Assembly: GCA_003402285.1 (NCBI GenBank)
Contig: QFXG01000028.1
Span: 1-45,421, forward strand
Length of the DNA: 45,421 nucleotides
From: Candidatus Nitrotoga sp. SPKER
GTDB lineage: Bacteria > Pseudomonadota > Gammaproteobacteria > Burkholderiales > Gallionellaceae
Direction of reading: 5' to 3'
Below, piece after piece: positions 1-9,339 of this stretch. Position numbers and translations under genes: made by a program. The notes below the pieces were generated by a model, which made no database searches, was not told the DNA's origin, and worked only from the letters and a program-made list of their open reading frames with translations. Position 1 is the first letter of the stretch. Each line of letters opens with the position of its first letter.

Positions 1-978
1 TGTTTCCCTTTTGACACCGGACGTTAGCACCCGATGTCTGTCTCCCATGCTCGCACTTCTCGGTATTCGGAGTTTGCAATGGTTTGGTAATCAGCAATAG
101 ACCCCTAGCCATGACAGTGCTCTACCCCCGAGAGTGATACATGAGGCACTACCTAAATAGTTTTCGGAGAGAACCAGCTATTTCCAAGTTTGTTTAGCCT
201 TTCACCCCTATCCACAGCTCATCCCCTAATTTTTCAACATTAGTGGGTTCGGACCTCCAGTGAGTGTTACCCCACCTTCATCCTGGCCATGGATAGATCA
301 CTTGGTTTCGGGTCTACACCCAGCAACTATCGCCCTTATCAGACTCGCTTTCGCTGCGCCTCCCCTATTCGGTTAAGCTCGCTACTGAATGTAAGTCGCT
401 GACCCATTATACAAAAGGTACGCAGTCACGGAACAAGTCCGCTCCCACTGTTTGTATGCATGCGGTTTCAGGATCTATTTCACTCCCCTCCCGGGGTTCT
501 TTTCGCCTTTCCCTCACGGTACTGGTTCACTATCGGTCGATTACGAGTATTTAGCCTTGGAGGATGGTCCCCCCATATTCAGACAGGATTTCTCGTGTCC
601 CGCCCTACTTGTTCCAACCCTATTTCCACTCCTGAATTTTTGCGTACGGGGCTATCACCCACTATGGCCAGACTTTCCAGACTGTTCTACTAATTCAGAA
701 GCTAAAGATTGCAGGCTCCTCCGATTTCGCTCGCCACTACTTTCGGAATCTCGGTTGATTTCTTTTCCTCCGGCTACTTAGATGTTTCAGTTCACCGGGT
801 TCGCTCTACCTGACCTATGTATTTAGTCAGGAGTGACCCTTGCGGGCCGGGTTTCCCCATTCAGATATCTACGGATCAAAGCTTTATTGCCAGCTCCCCG
901 TAGCTTTTCGCAGGCTTACACGTCTTTCGTCGCCTGTAATCGCCAAGGCATCCACCACATGCACTTATTCGCTTGACC
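1..978 (-). rRNA. rrl: 23S ribosomal RNA, 5' part (runs off the left edge)
   Basis: Reverse-strand sequence is the conserved 5' end of bacterial 23S rRNA: read on the minus strand it starts GGTCAAGCGAATAAGTGCAT and continues into the GGTGGATGCC region. Only the first ~980 nt lie in the window. The apparent reading frames here are not genes. The 5' boundary is placed by similarity to the E. coli 23S start and may be off by a few bases. Confidence 0.97.
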
Positions 979-1271
979 CTATAACATTAAACCTTCGGTT
1001 TTTTAAAGACCAAAGCTTTGTTACAAGTTTTTATCTTGCGTTTGTGACCGCTTCCATCCGACTTGAATGGTTACGGTTTGATACAATCAAAACCCATGTT
1101 TTTCATACACATTCATTAACAGGTTGCCCTATTAACGCTTGTGCGTGAATCACTTTTTACTTCTTCCAGATTTTTAAAGAACTACAAAAACTACTATCAG
1201 CAAAAGCCAATATCAAAACAAACAGCTTGGATATAGGTTCTCACTTTGAATATTACAAGCATTACAGTAAA
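979..1271 (-). other. 16S-23S internal spacer, distal part, with boxA
   Basis: This ~290 nt lies between tRNA-Ala and 23S on the minus strand. It contains a boxA-like antitermination element, GTTCTTTAAAAA on the minus strand, at 1171-1182. That fits the usual second boxA ahead of 23S. I see no gene here; the plus-strand frame at 840-1148 is a shadow. Confidence 0.8.
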
Positions 1272-1347
1272 TGGTGGAGGATGACGGGATCGAACCGACG
1301 ACCCCCTGCTTGCAAAGCAGGTGCTCTCCCAGCTGAGCTAATCCCCC
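1272..1347 (-). tRNA. tRNA-Ala (TGC anticodon)
   Basis: A 76-nt cloverleaf on the minus strand starts GGGGGATTAGCTCAGC and ends with an encoded CCA. The anticodon loop reads TTTGCAA (anticodon TGC). The acceptor stem pairs over seven positions with one G-U pair. It sits in the 16S-23S spacer next to tRNA-Ile, the classical rrn spacer pair. Confidence 0.97.
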
Positions 1348-1353
1348 TATGCT

Positions 1354-1430
<77 letters not shown>

Positions 1431-1549
1431 TATTAAGCGTGAAAAGCGAGAGGTCAGGATAATAATTAAACTTTAGCCCTTAACTCTAGCTACTGCACTA
1501 CTTTAGTTTAGACAACCGATGAGTGTGGATACGTACGCCAAGGCTTCTC

Positions 1550-3092
<1,543 letters not shown>

Positions 3093-3281
3093 AATCTCTA
3101 TGCTTTTTTGATTTACCTTCTCAGGCAAATCGATTTCACTCAAAGCGAATCAATATTTTATTTTTTCGACTTCGTGTGAAGTACTGCTTTTATGTCTTGA
3201 GTCATGACAATTATGCAAATAAATTCACTTAATCATCAATACCTCAGCGCATGTACCCACACTCGTCGGTTGTCTGTATAC

Positions 3282-3292
3282 TTTTAAAGAAC
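3282..3292 (-). promoter_or_regulatory. rrn leader boxA antitermination element
   Basis: On the minus strand the sequence reads GTTCTTTAAAA, the boxA form commonly seen in betaproteobacterial rrn leaders. It lies 25 nt after the end of tRNA-fMet and ~190 nt before 16S. That spacing leaves no room for a promoter between the tRNA and boxA, so the transcript carrying this boxA should start upstream of tRNA-fMet. Confidence 0.65.
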
Positions 3293-3317
3293 GGGCTGCC
3301 TAAATGTATTCTATACA

Positions 3318-3394
<77 letters not shown>

Positions 3395-3410
3395 TCAGCT
3401 AAGAAACGAG

Positions 3411-3439
3411 ACTATAGCAAAGCAGATGAAATTCGTCAA
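3411..3439 (-). promoter_or_regulatory. sigma-70-type promoter for tRNA-fMet and probably rrn
   Basis: On the minus strand: TTGACG (3434-3439), a 17-nt spacer, then TATAGT (3411-3416). This is close to consensus, and the start point would be just ahead of the mature 5' end of tRNA-fMet at 3394. I found no equally good promoter between the tRNA and 16S, so this is the best candidate for the whole operon. Confidence 0.7.
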
Positions 3440-3889
3440 ATATTATTCACTATTATTCATATTCAACGTACCCATATTACTTGGTTACTCGGTCATAGGA
3501 GTAACTCATACTTTACTAATCTCGTAACGTGTAAGCAGAGTTTCAAAGAATTCAACGTTTCGTAAAATGAGAACAAAAACAGGGAAACAGACAGTGTGGG
3601 CATGACAAGAAAGCGAGCTATCAGCGACAGTCATCGCAAACAATCTGTCATTACCGAAGAGAAGGTTGAGATACTAGGTCAAGGCTGCTGATAAAGGCAA
3701 ACTACTCGTGATAGGTCAGCATCATAAACCGCTTGCTGAGCCAGAATTTAGAGCTATCCAAATTGCGGAGAGCGCTGGTAAAAAGCAGGTTGGAGGATAA
3801 TCTGCTAAAAAATATGCGTCCTATTTCACAAAGAAGTCGCGGTGAAATATGATCGAATTGAATCCTTACGACAAAGCTATCTGGTGAGA
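3440..3889. other. intergenic, no intact gene
   Basis: About 450 nt between the rrn promoter and the recognisable IS3-type fragment. Short broken frames are present on the plus strand, for example one beginning near 3602 and running about 28 codons. I cannot assign any of them to a family. It is probably the eroded upstream part of the transposase remnant that follows. Confidence 0.4.
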
Positions 3890-4085
3890 CTGATATGCCG
3901 CAAGGGAGATTGCCTGGATAATGCACCGATGGAAAGCTTCTGGGGAACATTGAAGATCATACTGGTACGTCACTGCAGTTCAAAACGCGGCAGCAAATAA
4001 AAAGAGGTCAGTGAGTACATCGCAATCTTCTACAACAGGCAGCGCAAGCAGAAAAGATGGGCTACCTGTCGCCTGCAATATTCCC
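3890..4085 (+). pseudogene. IS3-family transposase (OrfB) C-terminal remnant
   Basis: Translation in shifting frames gives the signature end of IS3-type OrfB integrases. First comes CRKGDCLDNAPMESFWGTLK (compare the family's SRKGNCYDNAPMESFF). After a frameshift it reads SEYIAIFYNRQR, and after another it reads GYLSPAIF. The DDE motifs further upstream are not recognisable. At least two frame changes are needed over less than 200 nt, so this is a dead relic. No terminal repeats were identified. Confidence 0.75.
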
Positions 4086-4164
4086 GCAGCCATACTAAGC
4101 AACATTACTCACTGCTTAATTCGTTGGACTCTATGATTGTCAGCAGAGGTCACTACTATCACTG

Positions 4165-4436
4165 ACATCAGTCATCCCAAAACCAAGGTAATGTCACCCC
4201 AGACTAACGGTATATGCGAGCGTTTTCACAAAATCATTTTGCAGGAATGTTACCAAGTCATATTCCGAAAAAAAATTTATGCCGGTGTGGAAACCTTGCA
4301 GAAGATCTAGACGATTGGCTTAATTATTACAATATGACAGAACTCATCAGGGCAAAGTTGTGATGGCAGAGCGCCGTTTGAAACTTTACTAAGTGGAAAA
4401 CCAGTTTGGGATGGAAAAAACCTAAACCAAATTTAA
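4165..4436 (+). pseudogene. IS481-family transposase C-terminal remnant
   Basis: Translation gives HPKTKVMSPQTNGICERFHK followed by FRKKIYAGVETLQ, then after frame changes LDDWLNYYN, THQGK and RAPFETLLSGKPVWDGKNL before a stop. This matches the C-terminal part of IS481-type transposases (SPQTNG.CERFH...YN..RTHQGK...TP.ETL). At least three frame disruptions are present and the N-terminal half is gone. It lies just after the IS3-type remnant, so two different elements decayed in this gap. Confidence 0.8.
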
Positions 4437-4443
4437 TCTGACA
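4427..4443 (+). repeat. probable right terminal inverted repeat of the IS481-type relic
   Basis: CCAAATTTAATCTGACA (reverse complement TGTCAGATTAAATTTGG) overlaps the stop codon of the transposase remnant, where an IS481-type end is expected. I could not find the matching left end upstream, consistent with loss of the left part. Confidence 0.45.
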
Positions 4444-4678
4444 AACACCTCAAAAATTCGGTAACTTTCAAATTAGGTCTAGGCTAATATAGCTGATACC
4501 TCGCGGCTTGCTGCGGGGTAATCGCTCCATCACTTATGCCCGTGTTGCTTCTTTTTGACTCATTATGCCCATTTAAAATTGCTCGCCTCTTGTCAGAGTT
4601 TACTCACTCAGGAGATATTTCTGGTCGGGATATAAGGGAGACATTATTACTTAGCGCTACCATTACCCGGTATTCAGC
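4437..4678. other. intergenic, no gene seen
   Basis: No coding sequence is recognised. Near 4499-4520 a GC-rich imperfect hairpin (ACCTCGC...GCGGGGT around a GGCTTGCT loop) resembles a REP-like element, but its identity is not established. Confidence 0.35.
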
Positions 4679-4707
4679 TTTACAAGGGAAAGCTCGATCA
4701 TTATAAT
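4679..4707 (+). promoter_or_regulatory. strong promoter for the tRNA-Ala/tRNA-Glu pair
   Basis: TTTACA (4679-4684), a 17-nt spacer, then a perfect TATAAT (4702-4707), followed by the GC-rich discriminator GCGCGC. The start point would fall a few bases ahead of tRNA-Ala. A GC-rich discriminator is typical of stable-RNA promoters under stringent control; that control is an inference. Confidence 0.8.
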
Positions 4708-4720
4708 GCGCGCACATTTT

Positions 4721-4796
<76 letters not shown>

Positions 4797-4819
4797 AAAT
4801 GGCATCACCAAGCCCTTTA

Positions 4820-4895
4820 GTCCCCATCGTCTAGAGGCCTAGGACACCGCCCTTTCACGGCGATAACACGAGTTCGAATCTCGTTGGGGACGCCA
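4820..4895 (+). tRNA. tRNA-Glu (TTC anticodon)
   Basis: A 76-nt plus-strand tRNA starts GTCCCCATCGTCTAGAGGCC, has the anticodon loop CTTTCAC (anticodon TTC) and ends with an encoded CCA. It is the second gene of a two-tRNA transcription unit behind the promoter at 4679-4707. Confidence 0.97.
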
Positions 4896-4910
4896 ATTAA
4901 AATAATTGGC
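4892..4910 (+). terminator. possible terminator of the tRNA pair
   Basis: A perfect 8-bp inverted repeat (GCCAATTA, loop AAA, TAATTGGC) overlaps the CCA end of tRNA-Glu. The downstream sequence TTATAG is only mildly U-rich, so terminator function is uncertain. It could also serve as a 3' processing hairpin. Confidence 0.35.
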
Positions 4911-5134
4911 TTATAGCACTAAGTCTCTTATTCCTTTCTGGTTATCTTGTATTTATCTCTGGAATACGTTTCATTCTACGATCAATAAATCGACGCCTTC
5001 TCAACTCATCAGCACTCATTAATATTCTGTTCATCAACGATATAAGCCTTTTTCTTTCTTGAGAAAGAGTAAATGCTAGCTTATAAGCAAATTTAAAACG
5101 CTCAAAATACTCTACAATCCCTCGTAGAAGTTTC

Positions 5135-5533
5135 TCAGATATAAACCCCTTGATGATTAGGGATGATGATTGGATTGTCCCCTGCCTGAAAGATGAATAA
5201 TCCGACAAAGAAGCTGAAAACCGCAATAAAGATACCCGCAAAAAATGCGGTCCAAAATCCAGATACCTTGAAGCCCGTAACAAAAAATGACACCAGAAGC
5301 ATCATCAGCGCATTGATAACTAGCAGAAAAAAACCGAAAGTGATAAGTGTTAATGGTATGGTAAGCAATATAACGACAGGTCTAATGACTGCATTGGCGA
5401 AACCGAGCAACAGCGCCGATACAAGCAGAGATTGTTTATTTGAAAAAGAAATACCTTGAAATATCAACCCTGCGACCCAAAGCGAAAGCGCAGTTATGCC
5501 CCAGTGAGCCAAAAATTCCGTTATGTTGTTCAT
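5135..5533 (-). CDS. phage-holin-4-2 (YvlD-like) family inner-membrane protein
   Basis: 132 residues with four hydrophobic segments (about 10-30, 33-52, 56-80 and 88-115). The motif GFANAVIRPVVILLTIPLTL, followed by TFGFFLLVINALM, is the hallmark of the DUF/Pfam family called phage holin family 4, superfamily 2 (YvlD-like). Despite the name, these are usually chromosomal small membrane proteins of unknown role, not lysis proteins. No strong Shine-Dalgarno precedes the ATG. It stands alone on the minus strand between the tRNA pair and a long gap. A 113-codon frame overlapping its 3' end (4942-5283) is treated as a shadow. Confidence 0.85.
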   Translation of the reverse strand: MNNITEFLAHWGITALSLWVAGLIFQGISFSNKQSLLVSALLLGFANAVIRPVVILLTIPLTLITFGFFLLVINALMMLLVSFFVTGFKVSGFWTAFFAGIFIAVFSFFVGLFIFQAGDNPIIIPNHQGVYI

Positions 5534-6182
5534 AATTCAGGATAACAACTCTGCTCTATCATTTACCATACAAATCTTCGGCGCTTAGTGGATCGTGAGT
5601 TTACACATAGTTTTTCGGTTGCCGAGCTCAGCTTAATCCATTGTTTTTTAGTTACTGCTGGATAATATCAGCGGTTTTCTGCAAATGCACTTTGAGTAAA
5701 ACAGATTATTGTTCTTTCAATTGTTCAATCTTAGCAAGCCAAGGTACGGCATCTTTTTCAACCACTCCAGTAACAATTGATTTTTGATATAGGTATTAAA
5801 AAAGGCTGTAATTAGCTGCTTGATGGCAACGCCTGTAATGGCTTGCTAACTAGCAAGTTGCTTGATTTTTCATGGTAAATATATGATTGTTTTTGGAAGG
5901 TTAAGCATCCCTTCTTCAAAATGGTAATAAGGCGGCTGTTAATAATAAGATATCGCCTTGATAAATTAAAAACATCAAAAACGAGGGGCATGACAGGCCG
6001 TAGGTCGCGTTAGAGTTTCTCTTATTCAACCACGCAACATAACTGTCAATATATGTGCACAAAAGTGGTTAAACCTGTGGTTTTTTTAATCTCCTCGTGC
6101 ACGCTATTCCGATAGACGCATATTCTATAAGTATTTGAAGTCGGAGTAGCGTACCTGTTTTTAAGAGAAGTTTCCTTATAAC
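5534..6182. other. intergenic, no gene seen
   Basis: About 650 nt without a convincing gene. Short minus-strand frames around 5690-5830 and 5985-6050 have protein-like composition but are broken within 30 codons and match no family I know. They may be eroded gene fragments. Confidence 0.4.
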
Positions 6183-6626
6183 TTATGAATTGCGATGATG
6201 CGTTTGAAACTGTTTATCGAATACGCTTTTTTGATCTTGAGTTAATGTGTCGTAAAACGCACGTACCGCTGCTGCATGTTCAGTCATTTTTATTTCATGA
6301 GCTTTTACATAATTTAGCCTTCGGTCGAGACGATCAGGGGTACTCAGATTTTTCCAATCTTGAGAAGCAGGCTTTTCCATTTTGACAGGTTTTATTTTGT
6401 TCAAAAACTCTGTCCATGATGCTTCTTGATTAGTGGTTAGCTGAAGGGCAGTATGCAATGCTGACATTCGGTTATCAAAATGTGCAGCATAGTCACCTCC
6501 CTTACCCCAAGAATGCCTGCATTGATCTTTCGAGCCCATTTTTTCGTTGGCCAACACACTGTTGCTCAACAATGCAGCAAGGCTTATGCCAAGTATGGTG
6601 CTAAGAGTTGATTTACTGATGTTCAT
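6183..6626 (-). CDS. Spy/CpxP-like LTXXQ periplasmic protein
   Basis: 147 residues. An N-terminal signal peptide ends around residue 26 (SVLA/NE). The mature part is charged and helical, with two LTXXQ signatures, LTTNQ (63-67) and LTQDQ (128-132), as in the Spy/CpxP/CnrX-like family of periplasmic envelope-stress proteins. Known relatives bind unfolded proteins or dampen a sensor kinase. A 16-bp candidate operator (6728-6743) lies 102 bp upstream of the start and recurs near the local two-component system, so control by that system is plausible. It is preceded by a 350-nt leader region and is transcribed alone. Confidence 0.8.
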   Translation of the reverse strand: MNISKSTLSTILGISLAALLSNSVLANEKMGSKDQCRHSWGKGGDYAAHFDNRMSALHTALQLTTNQEASWTEFLNKIKPVKMEKPASQDWKNLSTPDRLDRRLNYVKAHEIKMTEHAAAVRAFYDTLTQDQKSVFDKQFQTHHRNS

Positions 6627-6981
6627 TGTGTAACTCCTGAAATAAGTTTTTCGGTTAACGCAGTAATCTGCGTGTAGGGTATATTGGGGGAAAACTGTAA
6701 GTAAAATGTTTGCAATAACAAAGAAAATGTAACAGTTTGTTTCTGTACAGAGATTGCAAATCTGCGATCAATATTTAACAATTACTAAAAATAAAGCAAC
6801 CTTTGGTGATCGCCTAAATAAGTGCGCTTGTTCAGTCATCCGCTTAACTCTGGTACGGCTGTGAAAATAATATTCCATATCAATATTGGATGCCGCTCAG
6901 GATTAAGCGTTGATAGCCGTCAAATCTACGTGACTAAATAATTGCGATAAAACCACGTGCCCCAGTAATTATTTAGACCAG
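6627..6981. other. upstream region of the LTXXQ gene, no gene seen
   Basis: About 355 nt between the LTXXQ gene start and the terminator of the next gene. It holds the repeated operator-like motif at 6728-6743 and otherwise AT-rich DNA. No coding sequence is recognised. Confidence 0.5.
6728..6743. promoter_or_regulatory. candidate response-regulator operator, copy 1
   Basis: TGTAACAGTTTGTTTC. It differs by one base from the copy at 9272-9287 in front of the response-regulator gene and is close to the palindromic copy at 8540-8555. It sits 102 bp upstream of the LTXXQ gene. Its shape recalls the E. coli RstA box (minus strand TGTAACnAnATGTA). Function is inferred. Confidence 0.5.
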
Positions 6982-7007
6982 TAAAAAACGCCGTCCAAGA
7001 CGGCGTT
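6982..7007 (-). terminator. rho-independent terminator after the glycine-zipper lipoprotein
   Basis: On the minus strand: AACGCCGTC, loop TTG, GACGGCGTT, running straight into TTTTTTAC. The 9-bp GC-rich stem is perfect and starts 13 nt past the stop codon of the lipoprotein gene. It marks the end of the two-gene unit 8150-7020. Confidence 0.9.
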
Positions 7008-7019
7008 AATGTTTATTCA

Positions 7020-7652
7020 TCACGAGGTGGGGGGGGGCGGTATGCCACTTGGAGGTTTCGGCGGCGGCGTATCAGCATTTGAAGGAGGCGGTGGCAGTGA
7101 AGCTCCACGAGGTGGCGGCGGTGGCACGGAGGAACCAACAAAAGGTGACGATAGCGTTCTACCCGGAGCCGGAGAAGATGCGTAATTGCTATTTCTGATA
7201 GATTGCCGTGAATAATCCAAGCGTCCCGATACTGGAACACGATGGCCTTTCGCATACATGCATTGTTGATAGGCAAAATCATAACGCTGCTGAAGGTTGC
7301 GTCCTGAGCTATCACCAGCGCCAGCTCCCATCATGGAACCGATGAGTAATCCAGATCCAGCGCCCACGCCAGCACCATTGTGTCCGCCTAACAATACACC
7401 TGCAGTGGCACCAACAACAGTTCCAACCACTGCGCTTTTTACACCACTATCAGCCGTCGCTTCATTCGCCGTGCGACCACCGATCTGAGCACTGGCATAC
7501 TGCCTGCAATCGTTCTCATCAAACCGGAACTGGTCAAAGCTTTTTCCTGTACCGGGTAACACGAGCATACCTGGTCCAGTTGGTATTGATGTACATGCGC
7601 TCAAAGCCAGCACAGCTGTTGTTATGAATAAAAATCTAAATTTATTTGTCAT
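7020..7652 (-). CDS. glycine-zipper lipoprotein with proline-rich tail
   Basis: 210 residues. An N-terminal lipoprotein signal carries the lipobox LSAC (Cys20). A glycine-zipper segment of about 40 residues (roughly 70-112, VVGTVVGATAGVLLGG and a second Gly-rich stretch) is followed by YDFAYQQCMYAKGHRVP, a signature seen in proteobacterial glycine-zipper lipoproteins. The last ~50 residues are Pro/Ser-rich with PPPP blocks. Near the stop, the coding strand has a run of nine C (7028-7036). A slip there would only change the last few residues (PPPPTS to PPPPRDE-type ends). It lies 12 nt behind the Gly/Tyr-rich gene and ends at a strong terminator. Role unknown beyond probable outer-membrane anchoring. 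Confidence 0.8.
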   Translation of the reverse strand: MTNKFRFLFITTAVLALSACTSIPTGPGMLVLPGTGKSFDQFRFDENDCRQYASAQIGGRTANEATADSGVKSAVVGTVVGATAGVLLGGHNGAGVGAGSGLLIGSMMGAGAGDSSGRNLQQRYDFAYQQCMYAKGHRVPVSGRLDYSRQSIRNSNYASSPAPGRTLSSPFVGSSVPPPPPRGASLPPPPSNADTPPPKPPSGIPPPPTS

Positions 7653-7664
7653 GGCATCGGTACC

Positions 7665-8150
7665 TTATTTAAAGGAGGCTGTGTCTGAGCCGGGTGCAGG
7701 TTGTGGTACAACTTTCAGCCAACCTCCTGGGCATTGATTGACATAAGGATAGTAAGCCTTAGAGTCAGCACAGTAATACCACCATGATCCTTGAGCATCC
7801 TGCGGTAAATTTTTTGGTATTTCTTGTACTTGAAACTGTGAAGCGTCATCTTGCTCGGTGTAAGTCACAGGTGCAGATTGCACTAGCGGGTAATAGGCAG
7901 ATGCTGGTGGATAATAAGGTGATCCATAGTACGGTGTCCCATAGTATGAGTATGGATAATATCCATAGTTAAAACCAATCGGTGCCCCCAGATAGATACC
8001 TACACGCGTACCTCCGTGCCATCCTCCGCCTCCCCGCCAACCACCGCCACCATGCCCACCCCCGACAGCAAACGCCGATCCGCTTGATGACACTCCCATC
8101 AACAGGGTCACTATTAAGGTTAAAAACATACCAGTTTTAGATGTTTTCAT
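7665..8150 (-). CDS. Gly/Tyr-rich secreted protein
   Basis: 161 residues. A signal peptide ends around residue 28 (SAFA/V). Next is a Gly/His/Trp-rich block (GGGHGGGGWRGGGGWHGG), then a Tyr/Pro-rich stretch (YYPYSYYGTPYYGSPYYPP), and finally a conserved-looking C-terminal motif around WWYYCADSKAYYPYVNQCPG with two cysteines. Proteins with a WWYYC...YYPYV..CP.GW motif are common, uncharacterised exported proteins of betaproteobacteria. It is first gene of a unit with the glycine-zipper lipoprotein (12-nt gap). Function unknown. An operator-like motif lies ~390 bp upstream at 8540-8555. Confidence 0.75.
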   Translation of the reverse strand: MKTSKTGMFLTLIVTLLMGVSSSGSAFAVGGGHGGGGWRGGGGWHGGTRVGIYLGAPIGFNYGYYPYSYYGTPYYGSPYYPPASAYYPLVQSAPVTYTEQDDASQFQVQEIPKNLPQDAQGSWWYYCADSKAYYPYVNQCPGGWLKVVPQPAPGSDTASFK

Positions 8151-8599
8151 GATCTCTGTACTCCATAATTTAATATTCGCAACAATTCAATCTGCAGAAT
8201 TGCTATCCAATAAACTCGAGCAACGATTCCTCCCTAGTCTGCATAAAGCACATTTACATATCAAATATACGGCAAAAATTAATACTTGGTTCCAGGCTAC
8301 TTACAGTGCTGTATGACATATTGGTAAAACGCGCACACAGCTATAACGCATTAATAGTAATGAAAATTGTCATAGTCATTTTCGTTGCAGTCAAACATTG
8401 TTGCTTCTTTGATTAAAAAATTGTTTTACTCTGCAATCTTAGCTATTTGTAACAACCGATCCTATTGTTAACGTAGTGCATCTATGGGGATCATCATGGA
8501 AAAGAATTGTAAATAAAGTGTTTGTACCAACGCGTAATATGTAACTATTTGTTACTGCTTAAAGATCATATTAAACAACATAGACTACGCAAGAATAAG
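8151..8599. other. intergenic, promoter region of the Gly/Tyr-rich gene
   Basis: About 450 AT-rich nt without a gene. It contains the palindromic operator-like site at 8540-8555 and further GTAAC/GTTAC half-sites near 8448-8471. No terminator hairpin was noticed for the gene that ends at 8600. Confidence 0.5.
8540..8555. promoter_or_regulatory. candidate response-regulator operator, copy 2 (palindromic)
   Basis: TGTAACTATTTGTTAC. The GTAAC/GTTAC arms are a perfect inverted repeat around a 5-nt centre. It lies 45 bp beyond the stop of the DUF3106-like gene and ~390 bp upstream of the Gly/Tyr-rich gene. It shares the TGTAACnnTTTGTTnC pattern with the copies at 6728 and 9272. Confidence 0.5.
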
Positions 8600-9094
8600 C
8601 TAGTAAGGCAAACGCTTCTGGCGCGATATATCAAGCTTTAATTGCTCACGTTCTTCCGACGACATTTGATCCCAGCGCTCATGCATTTTTTTTCGTTGAT
8701 CTTCGCGGTCAGCTGGTGACATTTTTTGCCAGTGTTCCTTCATCCTTTCGCGCATTTTATAACGTTCATCAGGAGGCATTTTTTCCCAATACTCATGCAT
8801 TTCCTTACGTTTTTCAGCGCGTTGTTCCGCCGTCATGGCTTCCCATCGCTTATGCTTTTGCCACTTCTGATTTATCTCCCGAGGTTCTTCGGTACGTTGC
8901 TCAGGCGCTTTATTTATCCATTCTTTACGAGGTTTTTCACGGGCTTTGATCTGATCTTCAGATAATTCGTTCTGCATTTGCTCGATACGGACAGTCTGCG
9001 CAGTATCGGCAACCGGTTCAACTGCTAACGCAGACATGGCAATACAAACCCCAACACAAGCTGTGATTAAAAATTTAAAAAAGTTGATAGCCAC
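8600..9094 (-). CDS. DUF3106-like exported protein of charged repeats
   Basis: About 164 residues from a GTG start at 9094. A TTG at 9106 in frame is possible, but GTG has GAG eight bases upstream. A hydrophobic signal peptide (ends near SALA/VE) is followed by an extremely charged helical part. This part is built from roughly 19-residue units of the form R..M.E.W..M.P.ER: RKEMHEYWEKMPPDERYKM, RERMKEHWQKMSPADREDQ and RKKMHERWDQMSSEEREQL, plus a weaker first copy. Such periodic sequence is typical of the DUF3106 family. It is divergent from the response-regulator gene and shares the 9272-9287 operator-like site. Location is probably periplasmic; function unknown. Confidence 0.75.
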   Translation of the reverse strand: MAINFFKFLITACVGVCIAMSALAVEPVADTAQTVRIEQMQNELSEDQIKAREKPRKEWINKAPEQRTEEPREINQKWQKHKRWEAMTAEQRAEKRKEMHEYWEKMPPDERYKMRERMKEHWQKMSPADREDQRKKMHERWDQMSSEEREQLKLDISRQKRLPY

Positions 9095-9271
9095 AGATAT
9101 TCTCAATAAATTAAGTAGGTTGTAGATAAATTACAGATGCGAAATTCTTCATGGTCCAGTTCCATTGTGATTTAGCTAACAAAAATCTGGTGTGGACAAA
9201 CATGCTGGCACGGATCTAATGTGTAATATTAAAACTCAACTGTAAAAGAAATATTTTTTTAAGGATAAAAT

Positions 9272-9287
9272 TGTAACAATTTGTTTC
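9272..9287. promoter_or_regulatory. candidate response-regulator operator, copy 3
   Basis: TGTAACAATTTGTTTC in the divergent intergenic region between the DUF3106-like gene and the two-component system, about 65-80 bp ahead of the response-regulator start. That position suits autoregulation of the regulator and control of the divergent gene. Confidence 0.55.
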
Positions 9288-9339
9288 AACGAGGGCGCAA
9301 CTACACAATTCTTTACAGTTCAAACTTAAAGTTAGCTTT

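Noticed and set aside
4942-5283. 113-codon minus-strand frame overlapping the holin-like gene
   Set aside because: It overlaps a well-supported membrane-protein gene in another frame for half its length. The remaining Arg/Lys-rich part (about 60 codons) has no internal start near its beginning and no recognised family.
9206-9225. TGGCACGGATCTAATG as a sigma-54 promoter
   Set aside because: The -24-like TGGCACG is present but there is no TTGC at the -12 position. The same holds for similar TGGCACG strings inside coding DNA at 10092 and 17506.
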